In this document: one piece after another, positions 21,858 through 32,185 of the stretch
How positions within the stretch are numbered: position 1 is the first letter of the stretch
Layout of the letters: the number at the start of each line of letters is the position of its first letter
Origin: Ditylenchus dipsaci
Taxonomy: Eukaryota > Nematoda > Chromadorea > Rhabditida > Anguinidae
NCBI GenBank assembly: GCA_004194705.1
Contig: SADC01001152.1
Span: 1-64,000, forward strand
Length of the DNA stretch: 64,000 nucleotides
Direction: 5' to 3'
Program-made: the position numbers and the translations under genes
Notes under the pieces: model-generated
What the model was told of the DNA's origin: nothing
Seen by the model: the letters and a program-made list of their open reading frames with translations, nothing else
Databases searched by the model: none

Positions 21858-23480
21858 TAGGGTTGTGAAATTGCCCAGACAAATAGAAACTGGACAATTG
21901 TCCAGGACAATTGTCCGGGCAAATAGGAAAATGTTGGAAAAATAGGGACAAATAGGCGAAAAATCCAAAAAAACGATAAAATCCGAAATTACCCCGATTT
22001 TATTTCTACATTTTAACGCTATTCAATCGACATCATTGATAAACACATCAAATTCATTATCATGAACACTAATTTCATTAATTTCCTTATTGAATTCTTC
22101 GGTGGTTTCTTCTTCTGTTTCTTCCACTCGAGCAGGCTTGAAGAGATGGGCGTACTCAACATCAGATTGTGCTTAATAAACGTCACTTGTGAAGCGTATC
22201 GACCTTCATCCTGAAATAAAATATCAAGTTTTTCATTCAGATTTTATTTAAAAATTTACCCGTATGAATTCCAACCGGGAGAGACCAGTTTCTTTCGGTA
22301 GGCTCAGCCTGGATATATGAGAAGGGTGTCTGAGAAGAAAGCCTTCCACAACGTGAGTGCACCCATCGAGCCGATAGTATCCCATGCGTAGCGTCGCTTG
22401 TCCTTGGCGAAGACTCCCGTTCCGGCCAGCCAAGAAGCCCACTTCATCATCACCCAAAACATGGTATTATTCATACCCTCCATTCACAAACCTTTACCTG
22501 CCCTCTCCGCCGGCAAACACTGGATTTTTCAAGCACTTGTTTGCCAGGAGTTCGATGGCATACTGTTTCTCTTCATTGGCTAGCAATTGTCCTTGACCTG
22601 ATGGCTCGAGCACATCCAAGATGTAGGCTACCTCGGACTTGGCAAATTCTTGTCGGCTCCGAAGAATCTAAAAAAATTTTTCACAATGAAGTAAAGTTGA
22701 AGCAATCCTACCTCGAGTATTTCCCTTTTGACTTGGTCATCCATAAAGAAAGACGAAGAAAAAACTAACTCTTGTCAGCAAAATATCCAGCTCATCCTGT
22801 TCATCCATGTAAGTGGTGTTGAAATAGTGCTTGAGCGTGCCTGAACTTGACTGAGAAGAGACCTCCATGGCTTCAGACAACTTCGGTCTTTTCGGCGATG
22901 TACTGCGACTTCGACGAGCAGCTAGCTTCTTCAGCAGGCGATCGACGTCCTTCCTTGCTTCAGCGCCTACTTTGTTGCATTTCTGAACTGTAGGTATAGC
23001 AAACGAACAAAAAAATTCTCTCACCTCCAAATGCTTCTCCATCTTCGGCGCGTTCGTCACATAGCGAGCTTTGCAGAATTGGTTATAACTGACAACGATC
23101 TGTTTTCCGTTTACATCGTTTTCTTCTTTTCGATTGAAGTAGTTCCAGCACCACGAAAGAGGCTTATTTCCCTTTGACATTGCGATATCTAAAAGTTGTA
23201 GACTTAAACAGGAAAACAACAAATCAATATAAGGGAAAAGGTAACGCAGAGAAGATAAACGAGCCAAAGGCGGCAGGAAAAAAGCTTTTTATGGGTCGAA
23301 AAGAATAACAATTTTTTTTTTTGTGGGTATGTTAAAAAGGAACGGATTTGAAAAAGGAAACATTGCAAAGTTTCTATTTGTCCAAATTTGAAACGGCGGG
23401 CAAAAAGGCGGACAATTGTCCAATTTGCCCGGACAATTGTCTGGACAATTGTCCGGGCAATTGTCCGTTTCACAACCCTA
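21858..23480 (-). mobile_element. hAT-type element carrying a BED-like-finger gene
   Basis: The ends TAGGGTTGTGAAATTGCCC and CACAACCCTA are inverted, followed by ACAATTGTCC-rich subterminal repeats. The right flank is GTATTTTC (23481-23488); the left flank is the same with one extra T (21849-21857), an 8-bp TSD if the T run is a miscount. The opposite palindrome arm (19945-19975) gives the empty site. At 1.6 kb it is much shorter than an autonomous hAT. Confidence 0.82.
22023..23180 (-). CDS. BED-like zinc-finger protein inside the hAT-type element
   Basis: The ATG at 23180 opens LSWCWNYFNRKEENDVNG, then FCKARYVTNAPKMEKHLE; exon 1 ends at 23025. Exon 2 (22982-22770) continues KCNKVGAEARKDVDRLLKKL, an SRSTSPKRPK basic stretch and YMDEQDELDILLTR. 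Joined, they give the BED pattern of W..YF, Cys, H-x-x-x-C, but the first Cys of the usual pair is missing. Exon 3 (22667-22498) reads FAKSEVAYILDVLEPSGQGQ and so on. Later exons (about 22460-22263 and 22214-22023) end in the acidic tail EETTEEFNKEINEISVHDNE and a TGA. Frames in the last two need a one-base shift. No hAT catalytic region or dimerisation domain is visible, so this looks like an accessory or DNA-binding-only protein rather than a transposase. Confidence 0.55.
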
Positions 23481-23909
23481 GTATTTTCTGACCTGAAAAT
23501 TCAAATTCCGCAAAATTTACTGCAGGAAATACAAAATTTACTGCGGGAAATCAGTAATTTACTGCAGGAAATCAGTATTTTGTTTAAATTCAAATTTACT
23601 GCGGGAAATAATAAATTTACTGCGGGAAATCAGTATTTTGGTGTGTGAAATCAATTTTAGCCAAAAAATAATTTTTTTGAAAAAAAAAAATAAATAAATC
23701 TTTGCTTTGGTCCCACAAGCTGATTTTGACTGAGGTGCGTGCTCCGAAATTCCCTGAGGATTGTGTTCCGAAATTGCTAAAAAATTTTATAGCTTCTTTT
23801 CAAACAACTACTAGTGAGTAAGATGTATGCGTCATCAAAAGCAACAAAACAATCAAAAGTACAAAACAGATGATCAAATTGAAAACTCCCGGCAAATGTG
23901 TGAAATTTC

Positions 23910-24980
23910 GGGGAGGAGTAGATTGGGCCTTTTCAAATTGGGCTAATTCAAATTGGGCCAAATTCAAATTGGGCCAATGCAAACTGGGCCAATTTCTAAT
24001 CGGGCCAATGCAAATTGGGCCTAAATTAAATTGGGCCAAGATTTTGACTCAAACAGCAAGGCTACCGGTGCAATATTTTTTTATAAGACTTCATTCTGAT
24101 TTTTTTCTGTACTTTATGGACATAATTGATAATTTTTTGCATTTTTTCCAAAAAATTTCAGATTTTATCTAAACCACATCAAACCATGGCCCGAAAATCG
24201 ACCCACCCTAACCCCAACTCCTGGGTAGGTACTCCTGGTCAGGTGGGTATCTGCCTGGATGGCCTAAAAATGGAGTTAAAAAATTAAGTTTACGTTTAAG
24301 GAGACTCGAACCAGTAACCTCGGTGACTTGTATATGAACCTCTACATTAACCCCTCCCCAATTGGGTGTCCACCTGGATGGCCAAACTTGATCCAAGTGG
24401 TCGACCACTTGGATCAAATATTTTTTTAAGGTTTTCGGGTTCCAAAACAATTTCTATGTACTAATTCAAGTACGCTGAAGATGGTTTGACAGTGGTAAAA
24501 TTACGTTTTATGGAAAAATTTTTGAGTTATTGGCAATAACTTATTGCCAACGATTGATTTTGACGAAATCAATCGTTGCAATAGCTCAAAAATTTCATCA
24601 TAAAAAGTAATTTTACCACTGTCAAACCATCTTAAGCGTGCTCGAATTAGTACATAGAAATTGTTTTTGAACCCGAAAACCTTAAAAAAATATTTTGATC
24701 CAAGTGGACGACCACTTGGTTTGGTCACTCTGGATGGAGTTTTGAGCGATTCTAATGGGTGATGTAGAGGTTGCTGGTTCGAATCCACCTGGGTGCATAC
24801 CTTTTTTTTACCATAATTTTAGATAAAAAAAAGACAAGCGTTCGACTTTTTAGGTCATTTGGGTGAATATGCCCCTATTCTGGAGTTACCCGTAGCTGTT
24901 TGAATTTGCATTGGCCCAATTTGAAATGGGCCCAATTTGAAATGGGCCCAATTTGAAAAGGCCCAATCTACTCCTCCCCC
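23910..24980. mobile_element. Element with inverted AAATTGGGCC arrays
   Basis: The ends GGGGAGGAGTAGATTGGGCC and its inverse are followed by arrays of CAAATTGGGCC units (left 23920-24040, right 24905-24970). The flanks are GAAATTTC and AAATTTTC, an imperfect 7-8 bp TSD in a host palindrome whose other arm (25470-25500) shows the empty site. The interior (24190-24870) is a CCAAGTGGACGACCACTTGG palindrome with a GCTGGTTCGAATCC B-box-like sequence. Same terminal motif as 63609-63749. Confidence 0.75.
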
Positions 24981-25520
24981 AAATTTTCCCGACTAATTAA
25001 TTAATTTTCCCGGCAAATTCGAATTTGCCTAAAAGTAATGAATTTTCCCGACAAATCTGTGAAAGTTCCCGGTAAATACTTTAATTATGATGTTTAACTG
25101 GTCGTGTGCCGGCTGCCTTGTTTCTTGTTTCAAAAAAATTACTTGAAATGACTTTAGGTAATACTTTTAGAGATGCGATTCCAAGCTAAGCAACAAAAGA
25201 AGCGTGGTGTGGCACGCGAATGGACAACTGCAAAGGATTGCTCTAGCAAAGAAGATGTCGATGAATGGGTGACTGAAAATGGAGGAAATTGGATACAGTA
25301 AGCTGATTCATTGACTACTTTTCTGTTTTTATCATTTGCGAGCTCTCTTTGAAAATTACTCAAAGAATTAAAAAAGCATCTTTCGGATGATCGGAAAATT
25401 GCCGGGAAATTTCACAGATTTGTCGTGAAAATTCATTACTATTAGGCAAATTTGAATTTGCCGGGAAAATTAATTGATTAGTCGGGAAATTTCACACATT
25501 TGCCGGGAATTTTCACATAC
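24981..25520 (+). mobile_element. Palindrome carrying a captured N-terminal transposase-like exon
   Basis: Arms of repeated TTTCCCGGCAAATT words (24981-25080 and 25390-25515) enclose an ATG at 25173. It reads MRFQAKQQKKRGVAREW, then SSKEDVDEWVTENGGNWIQ, before a possible donor ACA/GTAAGC at about 25298. A short basic start followed by an acidic x-EDVDEW- segment is typical of the region in front of a FLYWCH finger in MULE transposases, but the match is loose. No downstream exon remains. The other arm (23880-23909) lies beyond the inserted element at 23910-24980. Confidence 0.4.
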
Positions 25521-25699
25521 AGCCCAAAACAGATAGGAACACTTTAGGGCTGATTCAGTTTTTGGTGTTAAAACTAGAAAGTCCGTCCGTCACCTTTGTT
25601 TATTCTAGCACAGTTTTTCATGCTGATTCTTGTGGTGCCGATTGTTTTCTCATGAACGATGAAAATAGTCGAGCACAGAGCAGTTTTTAAATTTAAAAA

Positions 25700-25915
25700 A
25701 ATTAAATCTTGCCCCTTTTTAATCAAAATTGGGTAAATTTCTCCGATTTTTCATCGAAGGCGCCAAATCGGAGAAATTTACCCGATTTTTTGATTAAAAA
25801 AGGGCAAGATTTCAGAAAAAAGGGCAAGATTCCAGTTTTTTTATTTGAAATTCGAAAAGGGGGCAAGAAATAATTAAAGAGGGGCAAGAATTCAGACTTT
25901 AGGGGCGACAATTCA
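25700..25915. repeat. Hairpin repeat with GGGCAAGATT words
   Basis: GGTAAATTTCTCCGATTTTT and the inverse meet near 25755. Further AAGGGGGCAAGAAAT-type words follow. No TSD could be set. Confidence 0.5.
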
Positions 25916-25929
25916 GTTACATTCTTTAA

Positions 25930-26161
25930 AGGGCCTGACCTCTTCCTAATCGGTGGTCCCCGCCAATTCAAAAATTTTCCCTTGATCATTGGACTTCTGT
26001 ACGGATTTTTCCGCTAAATGTCTAACAAAACTAAGCCTAAAATTTGATTTCAGGCCTAGTTTTGTTAGAAATTTGGCGGAAAAATCCGTACAGAAGTCCA
26101 ATGATCAAGGGAAAATTTTTGAATAGGCGGGGGACCACCGAGTAGGAAGAGGTCAGGCCCT
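25930..26161. mobile_element. TTAA-flanked palindromic MITE (AGGGCCTGACC)
   Basis: The ends AGGGCCTGACCTCTTCC and the inverse are flanked by TTAA at 25926-25929 and 26162-26165. It is a near-identical sibling of 30485-30717. Confidence 0.88.
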
Positions 26162-26306
26162 TTAAAAATCAAAAATTGTTGAAAACAAAAAAAAAATGTT
26201 TTTTTCGAAATTCTTGGTGCTTTGTTTATTTTAAATGCATTACTAAAAAGTTGCAAAGATTCTAATTTTGCCAATCGTTTAAAAAAACCTTGCAATTCTA
26301 CCTTTA

Positions 26307-26617
26307 AGGGGCATGCTCGCCGCCGATGGAATATTTTGAAAGGCGGGTACCAGGTAAATTCAAACGAGAATTATTTCAAAATGAATTTTAATTAAGTACC
26401 CTGCGGGCAATAAGTAATCAAAAACTCTTCCTTCTATCAATAACATCGGTGGCCTAGTGGATAGCGGCCGCGAACTGAAAAAGTTGTTCGTCGGTTCGAT
26501 TCCCACTGGAGGTGTAATTTTCCTCGACTTTTCCAAAATTTCGTTTAATTAATTCTCGTTTGAATTTCGCTGGTACCCGCCTTTCAAAATATTCCCATCG
26601 ACGGCGAGCATGCCCCT
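26307..26617. mobile_element. TTAA-flanked palindrome with a tRNA-like sequence in its loop
   Basis: The ends GGGGCATGCTCGCCGTCGA-type and the inverse are flanked by TTAA at 26303-26306 and 26618-26621. The loop holds 26448-26515, whose TGGCCTAGTGG and GGTTCGATTCC fit the pol III A and B boxes exactly. The implied cloverleaf is poor in the acceptor and anticodon stems, so it is tRNA-derived rather than a working tRNA. The right TTAA is shared with the next element. Confidence 0.82.
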
Positions 26618-26621
26618 TTAA

Positions 26622-27036
26622 AGGGCCGTTGCCACCTGTTTTGAACTGTCCCCCGTCAATTCAAATTTCATGCCTAACCATTCAACTTCTATACTAGTTT
26701 TTTAACTTGGTTTCTAACAAAACAAGGCCTAGAATTTAATTTTAGGTACAGTCGAGTCTCGATTTCACGATCACCCTGGGACCGACCCAGGTGATCGTTA
26801 AATCGAGAGTGATCGTTGAATCGAGGGGTAATTTGACAGAATTTATTATTGAAGGGACCGACCCAGGTGATCGTTAAATCGAGGGTGATCGTTAAATCGG
26901 GTGATCGTTAAATCGAGACTCGACTGTATAGTTTTGTCAGAAACCAAGTTGAAAAATCAGTACAGAATTTCAATGATTCAGAAAAAAAATTTGAATTGGC
27001 GGGGGAACACCCGTTGTCGGGGACGGCAATGGCCCT
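26622..27036. mobile_element. TTAA-flanked palindrome hosting a TA-flanked MITE
   Basis: The ends AGGGCCGTTGCCACC and, reversed, AGGGCCATTGCCGTCC lie between TTAA at 26618-26621 and 27037-27040. A second element, 26749-26926, is inserted at a TA; its ends are CAGTCGAGTCTCGATTTC and the inverse. The host's opposite arm gives the uninterrupted sequence. Confidence 0.82.
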
Positions 27037-27480
27037 TTAAAAATCTTGCGTCACAAATCTTGCAGTGCAAAAAGTGCAGCGCGAATCTTTGTGCGCAAAT
27101 CTTGCTGTTATAATCTCACAGTGTTTTTCTAACAGTCGTCATCATCTGTCGCAAATCTCATTGCTCAAGTCGTGCTACACCCGTCAAATTGAGTGTAGTT
27201 TGGTAGCTCGTTAGATAGTTAAGATTTAAGGCTACATGTCAGTGTAAAATTTATTTTTATCAATTCTAGCAAAAACGCAAAAAAAAACCAACATAATTTT
27301 GCATACAAAAGATTTTGGTGAAAGCACAGTTTAATTTGAGCTAACTAAAAAAACTAAAGCAGGAATTAAAGAGCGAAAGTTACATCTTTTGTAATTTGAA
27401 GAAGTTGACAAACTCATAATTAGTCAAAAGTGGAATAGGGACAAAATTCAATGAGTGACATTCTTTTGGAATAGGAGGTA

Positions 27481-28498
27481 GAGTCAACCCTCGATATAAT
27501 GTCCTCACCTCAACTTCGTTCCCGCCTAGGGTCCGACACTTTTTTTATCCTGGTTTTTTAATTGTTTGCTAGTTGTCTTTGGCTAGTCCAGTCCTAAATA
27601 TCGTAAGGATTTTGATTTTGCCGACCGTTTTTCAAATAAAAATAATTTTGCCGATAAGATCCGACGGTACTCGATTTAACGATTTAATTTAAAATTAGAG
27701 GGCCGTTATATCGAGTACCCGCGGATATATTCGGCAAAAATTATTTTTTATTTAAAAACAATCGGCAAAGTCGAAAGGCTTAATTCACCTTTAGGTCCTT
27801 CTTTTTTTGCCTTGGTGCCCCCTGTTGTTTTTGTTGAAAAATGCCTTGGTCCCCCTGTCCATTATAGTTATATTGATACTGTGATTATGGTGATTATGGT
27901 TAACATGATCACCTTCAAAACAACAGGCGGGGGGGGGGGGTGGGGGACCAAGGTAAAAAGGGAGACCTAAAGGTGAACAGAGCCGTCGAAATTCTTACGA
28001 TATTTAGGACTGGACTAGCCAAAGACAACTCGTAAAACAGCACTTGTTCACTTAGGGGGGCGCATTTTATAATATTGTCTAAATCATGTCTAAACGACTC
28101 CTAAGTGATTTTATATGATTTAAACGGTAAACAAATTGCTGTCCAACATTTTCTTAAATAAAAAACCGATTTTCCGAAAAAAATTTTAGACTAAAATTTG
28201 ACCATAAACTTAATGTGCCTTGGTCCCTAAAGGTAAAAAGTCAAATTTTAGTCAAAAAATTTTTGTTCGAAAAATCGGTTTTAAGGAAAAAAAAAGTATT
28301 AGAAAACAACTTTTTTTTATCGTTTAAAGGATATAAAAATTACTTAGGAGGCGTTTAAACATGATTTGAAAAAATATTTAAAATGCGCCTCCCTAAGTGA
28401 ACAAGTACCCGTAATACAATTTAAAATCTGGGTAAAAAAGTGTCGGACCTTAGGCGGGAACGAACTTGAGGTGGGGCCGCTATATCGAGGGTTGACTG
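27481..28498. mobile_element. TA-flanked MITE split by two later palindromes
   Basis: The ends GAGTCAACCCTCGATATAAT and GATATATCGAGGGTTGACTG-type are flanked by TA. Between the arms' GTCCGACAC and TCGTAAGGATT words lie two foreign palindromes: about 27782-27985 (ACCTTTAGGTC...ACCTAAAGGT, with G and C runs) and about 28035-28412 (ACTTGTTCACTTAGG...CCTAAGTGAACAAGT). Confidence 0.78.
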
Positions 28499-28547
28499 TA
28501 GTGTGTCATAGAAGAGAACAATGGAATAGCACACAAAAAGACCTAAA

Positions 28548-28892
28548 CTAGCACAAATCATCAACTTTGATCAGTTCTGAACCAGCTTCTAAGACCCAAC
28601 TGTACATGGACTGCCTTTGTGGATCATGCTCTATACGGATGCTTTTCATCGTATCACCATCACCAATGGTAATGGTGATTATTTTGCCTTCCCTCTTGGC
28701 TTCGAGCTGTCGATGAAGTTGCTCTAGCACGGCACCATCAAGGGGCTGCTGATTCATTGTATGAAGTCGGATCTTGAGCAAGAAAGGAGCCTCAACGGCC
28801 AACACCTCAGCTGATGGTTTGACTACTGGAGTGGACACCTCGAGTCTGCTGATTGACCCACATTCATCTTCCAGCTTTCCCTCCAGGTTCAC
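28548..28892 (-). CDS. Terminal exon of an unrecognised gene
   Basis: After the acceptor ATATTTTGCAG at 28893-28903 a 114-codon frame runs to a stop at 28548. It begins VNLEGKLEDECGSISRLEVS and contains VEAPFLLKIRLHTMNQQPLD, LEQLHRQLEAKREGKIITIT and MKSIRIEHDPQRQSMYSWVL. The mix of charged and aliphatic residues, a clean acceptor and an in-frame stop make real coding likely. I do not recognise a domain. Upstream exons should lie at higher coordinates, but the next kilobase is a chain of transposons, so either the intron is long or this is an orphaned fragment. Confidence 0.55.
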   Translation of the reverse strand: MNLEGKLEDECGSISRLEVSTPVVKPSAEVLAVEAPFLLKIRLHTMNQQPLDGAVLEQLHRQLEAKREGKIITITIGDGDTMKSIRIEHDPQRQSMYSWVLEAGSELIKVDDLC

Positions 28893-29124
28893 CTGCAAAA
28901 TATTTTTTTTTAGAATTCTTTCCCCTGTTTTATGGATATAGCAACGAGACATTTGTAATTTTGTCACACTGCATTTTTCAATAGACGCTTTTAGGCGGCT
29001 ACTAGACGTTTCAACTACATTGAGAAAGGTTGCCCGACAAAAATGACAAAACGTGAATAAGAGATACTCTCACACATACTTTATACATGATTCCGAGCAA
29101 GACTTAAGACCAATAAAACATTAA

Positions 29125-29956
29125 AGGGCATACCCGTGCCCGACACGGCGAAAAGGCGGGACCAGCACTTTTTTCTTTCTCGGTCAAGTTTTACATGCAT
29201 ACGCATTCAGATTTTTTAAGTTTTCTGCCTAGTTTTTAAAAGTAGTATAGGGTCATTAATATTAGATTTGACGCAAAACGAGTGAAAAATAGAACGATTC
29301 AAAAAAAATTACTGGTCCCCCACCTTAAATTTTTGAAACGCACGGGCATGCTCCTTTAAAGGGGCATGCCCACGCTAATAAGAGGTGTGCCCGGGAATTC
29401 AAATTTTTTTCCTAATCGTTGGACTTCTGTACGGATTTTTTAACTTGGTTTCTAACAAAACCATACCTAAAATAAAATTCTAGACCTTGTTTTGTTAGAA
29501 ACCAAGTTGAAAAATCCGTACAGAAGTCCAATGATTCGGAAAAAAATTTGAATTCCCGGGCACCACCTCTTATTAGCGTGGGCATGCCCCTTTAAAGGAC
29601 CATGAAACTTGATAAGCACAGCAATTTGCGGAATTCGAATTCGCGCGGGACCACCCTGATTTTGTCCATAATATTTTTGAATTAATTTTTTTGTGTGCAT
29701 TGAAAATTTGATTTCCATCTATGTGTAAATTTTTAACACGAAGTCTTAATAGTAGTTATGGTGCAGTGAAACTAGAATGAGTCGTCCGATCTGGCAATGT
29801 CGAGCAACGTTGGGCTCGACTAGTAAATGGTTCTATATTTTGAAAAAATTTTACACGCAAACAAAAACAATTCGAAAACATTATTGACAAAATTAGGGTG
29901 GTCCCGCGCAAATTCAAAAATTCCAAATTGCTGTGCTTATCAAGTTTCATGGTCCT
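29125..29956. mobile_element. Chain of three TTAA-flanked palindromes end to end
   Basis: The elements 29125-29355, 29360-29591 and 29596-29956 each have inverted ends (AGGGCATACCCGTGC; GGGGCATGCCCACGC; AGGACCATGAAACTTG) and are separated by a single shared TTAA (29121, 29356, 29592, 29957). The third carries in its loop a degenerate tRNA-like segment (ATGGTGCAGTGAAACTAG...GTTGGGCTCGACTAG, 29755-29823) that also occurs at 61832-62150. Confidence 0.83.
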
Positions 29957-30018
29957 TTAAGAGACTTTTTTTGCCAAGATCCAGTAACCAAAACATGGTG
30001 AAATACTCTTACTTTATT

Positions 30019-30272
30019 ACAAAAGGTACCGTATATTCTCTATTAATCCACACTCTCTAATAATCCCCCATTATTTGGACCGTATATCTTAGCCAAGAGC
30101 AGACATTTTGCAAATATGTTTTTTGCGTTTTCTTGATTAGCACGAGCACTCCTGATTCCCCTATTCAGATTTTGGTTGAGTACCCAAAAATGTCGAAATG
30201 GGCTTCAAATTTTTCTGATTTTTAGGGGTTGAAAAATAATCCCCCCTGGGGTTTAATGGAGAAAATACGGTA
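30019..30272. repeat. Palindromic repeat of the ACCGTAT...ATACGGT family
   Basis: The ends TACCGTATATTCTCTATTAA and, reversed, GGAGAAAATACGGTA flank TTGCGTTTTCTTGATTAGCA and GAGTACCCAAAAATG words. Sister copies lie at 32649-32880, 33296-33463, 49490-49737, 55268-55383 (partial), 58466-59285 (expanded) and 61192-61275 (left arm). Confidence 0.65.
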
Positions 30273-30484
30273 TCCAGATAAGCTCCCGAACCCTTTACCT
30301 TGGTCCTCCAAGGCAAAAAGTCAGCTTTTGGTCAAAAAAAATTTCTTAATATAGTTGGCCATGCACTAAAAACATGTTTTCTACACGTTTAAACATCTTT
30401 TCGGGCAACCCCATTAAAAGGCACTCCGACCGAAAGTTATTCTGCCCAATAGGGTTGTCCAACAGTTACAACTTTTTACATTAA

Positions 30485-30717
30485 AGGGCCTGACCTCTTC
30501 CTACTCGGTGGTCCCCCGCCAATTCAAAAATTTTCCCTTGATCATTGGACTTCTGTACGGATTTTTCCGCTAGGTTTCTAACAAAACTAAGCCTAAAATT
30601 TGATTTCAGGCCTAGTTTTGTTAGAAACGTGGCGCAAAAATCCGTACAGAAGTCCAATGATCAAGGGAAAATTTTTGAATTGGCGGGGGACCACCGAGTA
30701 GGAAGAGGTCAGGCCCT
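30485..30717. mobile_element. TTAA-flanked palindromic MITE (AGGGCCTGACC)
   Basis: TTAA at 30481-30484 and 30718-30721. Almost identical to 25930-26161, so a recent burst of one MITE. Confidence 0.88.
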
Positions 30718-30735
30718 TTAAAGAGGTTGAACTTA

Positions 30736-31062
30736 GGTTTGAAAAAGGGGCTTCCGTGACGATGTGGGTAAGAGTTCGTGTTTTATGGTCATAAAAGGGT
30801 GCGCAGGTTCGAGACAGCAACCCAAGTGCACACCCCCCCCCCTTGCAAAGAGTATTTTTCTCTAAGCTAACTTTTTTCATCTTAACCTAAGACCTAAGCC
30901 TAAGTTAGCGCGGTACACATTGCAAAAAGAGAACTTAAAAAAATCAAGGGAACCCAAAATAGGACGCTTAGAGAAAATACTCTTTGGAGGGGGTCCATTT
31001 GCGCTTTTACGCAGGTTCGATCCCGCCTAGTGGCACACTGTTTATTTTGGCTGGGTTGACAA
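30736..31062 (+). repeat. tRNA-like SINE split by a palindromic MITE
   Basis: The SINE's left part (30736-30812) and right part (31010-31062, GGTTCGATCCC then TTTATTTTGGCT) match the unbroken copies at 43171-43290 and 48590-48712. The insert 30813-31009 is a palindrome with AACCCAAGTGCACACCCCC near its end. It is flanked by CGCAGGTTCGA on both sides, an 11-base duplication lying across the B box. Confidence 0.75.
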
Positions 31063-31250
31063 GTTGTAGGGTCCAAAATGACATATCATTGGCAACAAAA
31101 TCATGATTGAAACTGGCCTTACGGCGCCGTCAAAGTTCAGGGGTTTTTTTTGATTCACCCTGTATTAGAAGGCCAAATCCAGAGCTACATACTAATGAAA
31201 AAATTTAAACAAAATTGTAGGAATAACGTCAAAATAAAATTTAGTGCCAT

Positions 31251-31520
31251 CAGGGTTGGCAAGGTGTGGCTTTTTCGGCTCAGGTGTAGCTTTTTTAAAA
31301 AGACGTTTTTTCTTTTCACGGCTGGTTCTTTTAATTATTTTATAAGCGCATCTGATGTTTCTATATACCAGTTGAAAGACATATTCCTTACCTTTTTAAC
31401 GAAGTCTTGAAAACGCATATTATAATTCGAAAATTCAATGCAATTTGTCATTTTATACAAATTCTGCAAAAGGGGTGTAGCCTTTATTGTGGCCGAAAAA
31501 GCCACACCCTGCCAACCCTG
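31251..31520. mobile_element. hAT MITE, 270 bp, 8-bp TSD
   Basis: The ends CAGGGTTGGCAAGGTGTGGC and the inverse are flanked by AGTGCCAT at 31243-31250 and 31521-31528. No gene. Confidence 0.92.
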
Positions 31521-31528
31521 AGTGCCAT

Positions 31529-32185
31529 AAATAATTTATTTAGTGCCAGAAATCATTAATTTGGGGCGGAGACTAATTATCGCCATTGCCTAATAAATTT
31601 TTCAGTTCGTGTATTTAGCAAGAAAGTTCTGAACAAACCGTGAAGTCCAAGTAATAGTTGTTTATGTTTGTCTTCATGGGTAGAGAAGATCCACCATAAC
31701 CCACTCCACGCCATCTATCTATAATTTAACAGTGATTAAACTATGAAACACAATAATTTTACGAACTGCTCCCCGTATATCTTCGAATAAGGCCCCGTGG
31801 GGCCTTATTTTTCAGCCCCTCTTTGGAGGTGGAGCCTTCTTAGAAGGTGAAGACTTAATAGAAGGTGGGGCCTTATTAGAAGATATATGGTATTTCGCTC
31901 TCAGTATGCTAATTATATACTTAAAAAATTCGATGGCCCTGCTCATACTTCTTGAAATTGAAATATTGCTCTTTTCTTGCATGATTTTGTTGATAACTCG
32001 GCGTTACGTTAAGCCCGACAAGATATTTTGGTTTCAAAATGAAGCTCAGAGACAAAAGAATACAAGTAATGCTCGAACTTTGTATTGTGATTGAAAAATA
32101 TTTGAGATGTCAGCACATTTCAAAAAGGGATTGGAATTTTCAGAGCGGAACCAATGAAACAGAAAAAACCTGAGGGGGACATGCT
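31529..32185. other. Stretch without a recognised gene
   Basis: A decayed palindrome with GGCCTTATT words sits at 31770-31895. The 62-codon frame at 31906-32094 is hydrophobic but has no splice or start context, and I do not call it. Confidence 0.4.

Larger units (their letters stand above)
19684..23749. mobile_element. Outermost palindrome of a 4-kb stack of nested elements
   Basis: The left end TTTCGGAACACACCCCTCAG, then TCAAAAATCAGCTTGGGGGA, is matched in reverse at 23705-23749. Just inside, 19800-19930 carries repeated TTTCCCGCAGTAAATT and 23510-23640 the inverse. Further in lies a palindrome with TCAGAATCCCACCCCAGAG. Two later insertions (20001-21459 and 21858-23480) split its arms. The outer ends also resemble the AAGCTGATT...ACCAAGGC palindromes at 48.8 and 52.1 kb. 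Confidence 0.75.

Noticed and set aside
26448..26515. Functional tRNA gene
   Set aside because: A and B boxes are present, but the acceptor stem and anticodon stem do not pair, and it lies in the loop of a mobile palindrome. Kept as tRNA-like only.
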